Part shown: positions 12,369 to 13,672 of the stretch, in pieces
How the letters are laid out: every line of letters begins with the position of its first letter
How positions within the stretch are numbered: position 1 is the first letter of the stretch
NCBI GenBank assembly: GCA_033763635.1
Contig: JANRKG010000204.1
Span: 1 to 13,672 of the forward strand
Source of the DNA: JANRKG01 sp033763635
GTDB lineage: Bacteria; Cyanobacteriota; Cyanobacteriia; GCF-001939115
DNA length: 13,672 nt
Reading direction: 5' to 3'
The notes under the pieces: generated by a model
Database searches by the model: none
Told to the model about the DNA's origin: nothing
The model's input: only the letters and a program-made list of their open reading frames with translations
Translations under genes and position numbers: made by a program

Positions 12369-13672
12369 ATGTACAAATTTTCATTGAAGTCTTTGTTAGT
12401 CGCTCCTGTGCTTCTAGGGGCTGCTGTTCTTACATCACTCCCTGCAACGGCTCAAGTTCGCAGCAATGGTGTTGAGACTGTTCCTTCTGCTTCAGGTGCA
12501 AACGATTCTGTTCTAAATCAGGTCAAACAGTACAGCAACGAAGGGCGCGCTCGTCGAGATGGGATGAGCCAACTGACCTCCATCTCCCAACTTTCAGACG
12601 TTCAACCGAGTGATTGGGCCTTCCAAGCTCTGCAATCTCTGGTTGAGCGCTATGGCTGTATCGCGGGGTATCCTGACGGAACCTATCGGGGGAGCCGTCC
12701 TCTGACCCGTTATGAATTCGCAGCAGGTTTGAACGCCTGTATGGATCGAGTTAATGAGTTGATTGCTGCTGCGACGGCTGATTTGGTAACGAAGGAAGAC
12801 CTGGAAACCCTGCGTCGTCTTCAAGAAGAGTTCGCGGCTGAACTGGCAACCCTGCGCGGTCGCGTGGATGCCCTTGAAGCTCGAACTGCTAAGTTGGAAG
12901 CTCAGCAGTTCTCTACCACCACCAAGTTGCGTGGTGAAGCAATCTTCACTTTGATTGATGCGTTTGGAGACGCGAGTGAAGGAACGACAGGGGATGTAGA
13001 CCGTTACAACACAACCTTTGGGAATCGGGTTCGTCTGAACTTTGATACCAGCTTTACCGGAACTGACCGCTTACGAGTTCGTTTGCAATCTGGAAACATC
13101 CTTGATGTAGACCGAGTAGGTACTGATCCTGCAAATCAGCGGGTTGCGCCGGGTCGGGAAGGTCGCTTGGGTTACAGTTTCAACAATGGTAACGCGGTTG
13201 AAGTTCAGCAATTCGAGTATCGTTTCCAAATTGGTCGTCCCCTGCGGGTTCTAATTGCTGCCAACGGTCGTGAGTTGAACGCTTTAGTTGACACGGTTAG
13301 CCCTTTTGAAGCTAGCGAAAGTGGTGCGCTCTCCCGATTCGGGCGCTTCAACCCCATCTTCCGGACTGGGAACAACAAGGGTATTGCATTCAACTGGAAC
13401 GTGAGCAGTTTCCTGCGCGTTGATGCGGCATACCTAGCTGGTGAGGCAAACCTTCCTTCTCTCGGCGATGGTTTATTTAGTGGAGACTATGCTGCTCTAG
13501 GCCAAGTGGTTTTAACTCCCTTCCAAGGCTTGAAGTTGGGGCTGACCTACATCAATGGCTACAACGACAGTGGTCTTCAGCATGGTACAGGGAGCTTGAC
13601 CTCTAATATCCGTACAGGAAAAGCCTCCTTCATCTCCTACGGTGTTCAAGCAAGTTTCCAACTGTCTCGCAC
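12369..13672 (+). CDS. SLH-domain OprB-type outer-membrane porin (3' end beyond window)
   Basis: A partial gene, 434 codons read without a stop to the window end. Order: signal peptide (1-28, cut near ATA/Q), short linker, SLH domain (about 75-130: LSDVQPSDWAFQALQSL, GYPDGTYRG, PLTRYEFAAGLNACM), coiled coil (about 135-180) and the start of the barrel from about 183. The SLH and coiled-coil part is nearly identical to porin 1, but the barrel is different, with GLFSGDYAALGQ and LGLTYINGY as shared landmarks. By comparison with porin 1 at least 100 residues are missing. ATG 12369 follows GTGAGG by eight bases. It is probably a paralogue with altered pore properties or expression conditions. Confidence 0.93.
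   Translation, partial: MYKFSLKSLLVAPVLLGAAVLTSLPATAQVRSNGVETVPSASGANDSVLNQVKQYSNEGRARRDGMSQLTSISQLSDVQPSDWAFQALQSLVERYGCIAGYPDGTYRGSRPLTRYEFAAGLNACMDRVNELIAAATADLVTKEDLETLRRLQEEFAAELATLRGRVDALEARTAKLEAQQFSTTTKLRGEAIFTLIDAFGDASEGTTGDVDRYNTTFGNRVRLNFDTSFTGTDRLRVRLQSGNILDVDRVGTDPANQRVAPGREGRLGYSFNNGNAVEVQQFEYRFQIGRPLRVLIAANGRELNALVDTVSPFEASESGALSRFGRFNPIFRTGNNKGIAFNWNVSSFLRVDAAYLAGEANLPSLGDGLFSGDYAALGQVVLTPFQGLKLGLTYINGYNDSGLQHGTGSLTSNIRTGKASFISYGVQASFQLSR
12612..12926 (+). repeat. SLH/coiled-coil segment duplicated in porin 1 (copy 2)
   Basis: The partner of 10633-10947 at an offset of 1979 bp and in the same orientation. Direct repeats of this length and similarity could support unequal crossing-over that deletes one barrel and fuses the two genes, or continuing gene conversion. 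Confidence 0.8.

Overview
The window reads as chromosome of a beta-type cyanobacterium, probably filamentous or Leptolyngbya-like. Evidence is a photosystem II D2 gene, the photosystem I assembly factor Ycf4, cyanobacterial GlgA and HemC, tandem SLH-OprB porins, and perfect HIP1 octamers (GCGATCGC) at 6012-6019, 8096-8103 and 8452-8459 with many more CGATCG cores. Base composition looks close to even, and no gene stands out as foreign. No tRNA, rRNA, CRISPR array or intact transposase gene was seen.

Layout. 89-988 (+) is a bestrophin-like anion channel that meets a minus-strand lipoprotein gene (985-1500) tail to tail. 1715-4143 (-) is hemC followed by glgA, 23 bp apart and probably co-transcribed. 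4281-4814 (+) is a single-domain rhodanese, divergent from hemC. 4804-7455 (-) is a photosynthesis and housekeeping cluster, transcribed ycf4, then a lipoprotein cyclophilin, then a FabF-type ketoacyl-ACP synthase; the synthase starts with TTG 8 bp after the cyclophilin stop. A 570-bp divergent region rich in short tandem repeats separates ycf4 from psbD (8026-9084, +). psbD stands alone, closed by a strong intrinsic terminator with no psbC behind it, which fits a second, separately regulated psbD copy.

9151-9627 is the least ordinary part. It has no long gene but holds a dense run of hairpins (about 9250-9530), including a UUCG-capped stem, a 12-bp closing stem around a nested stem, a possible pseudoknot, and a 23-codon ORF behind an 11-nt perfect Shine-Dalgarno whose start codon lies in a stem. 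My best guess is a stand-alone structured RNA, possibly an omega-RNA/HEARO-like relic of an IscB/IsrB element that lost its protein gene. That identity is inference and could not be tested here.

9628-9909 is a pterin-4a-carbinolamine dehydratase. Two same-strand outer-membrane porins follow, 10345-12135 complete and 12369-13672 cut by the window end. Their SLH and coiled-coil segments are about 90% identical in DNA while their barrels are clearly diverged, suggesting gene conversion or strong constraint on the wall-binding part.

Together the genes cover photosynthetic apparatus (psbD, ycf4), tetrapyrrole supply (hemC), carbon storage (glgA), fatty-acid elongation, envelope protein folding and envelope permeability. 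This is mostly ordinary cyanobacterial core genome with one unusual structured intergenic element.
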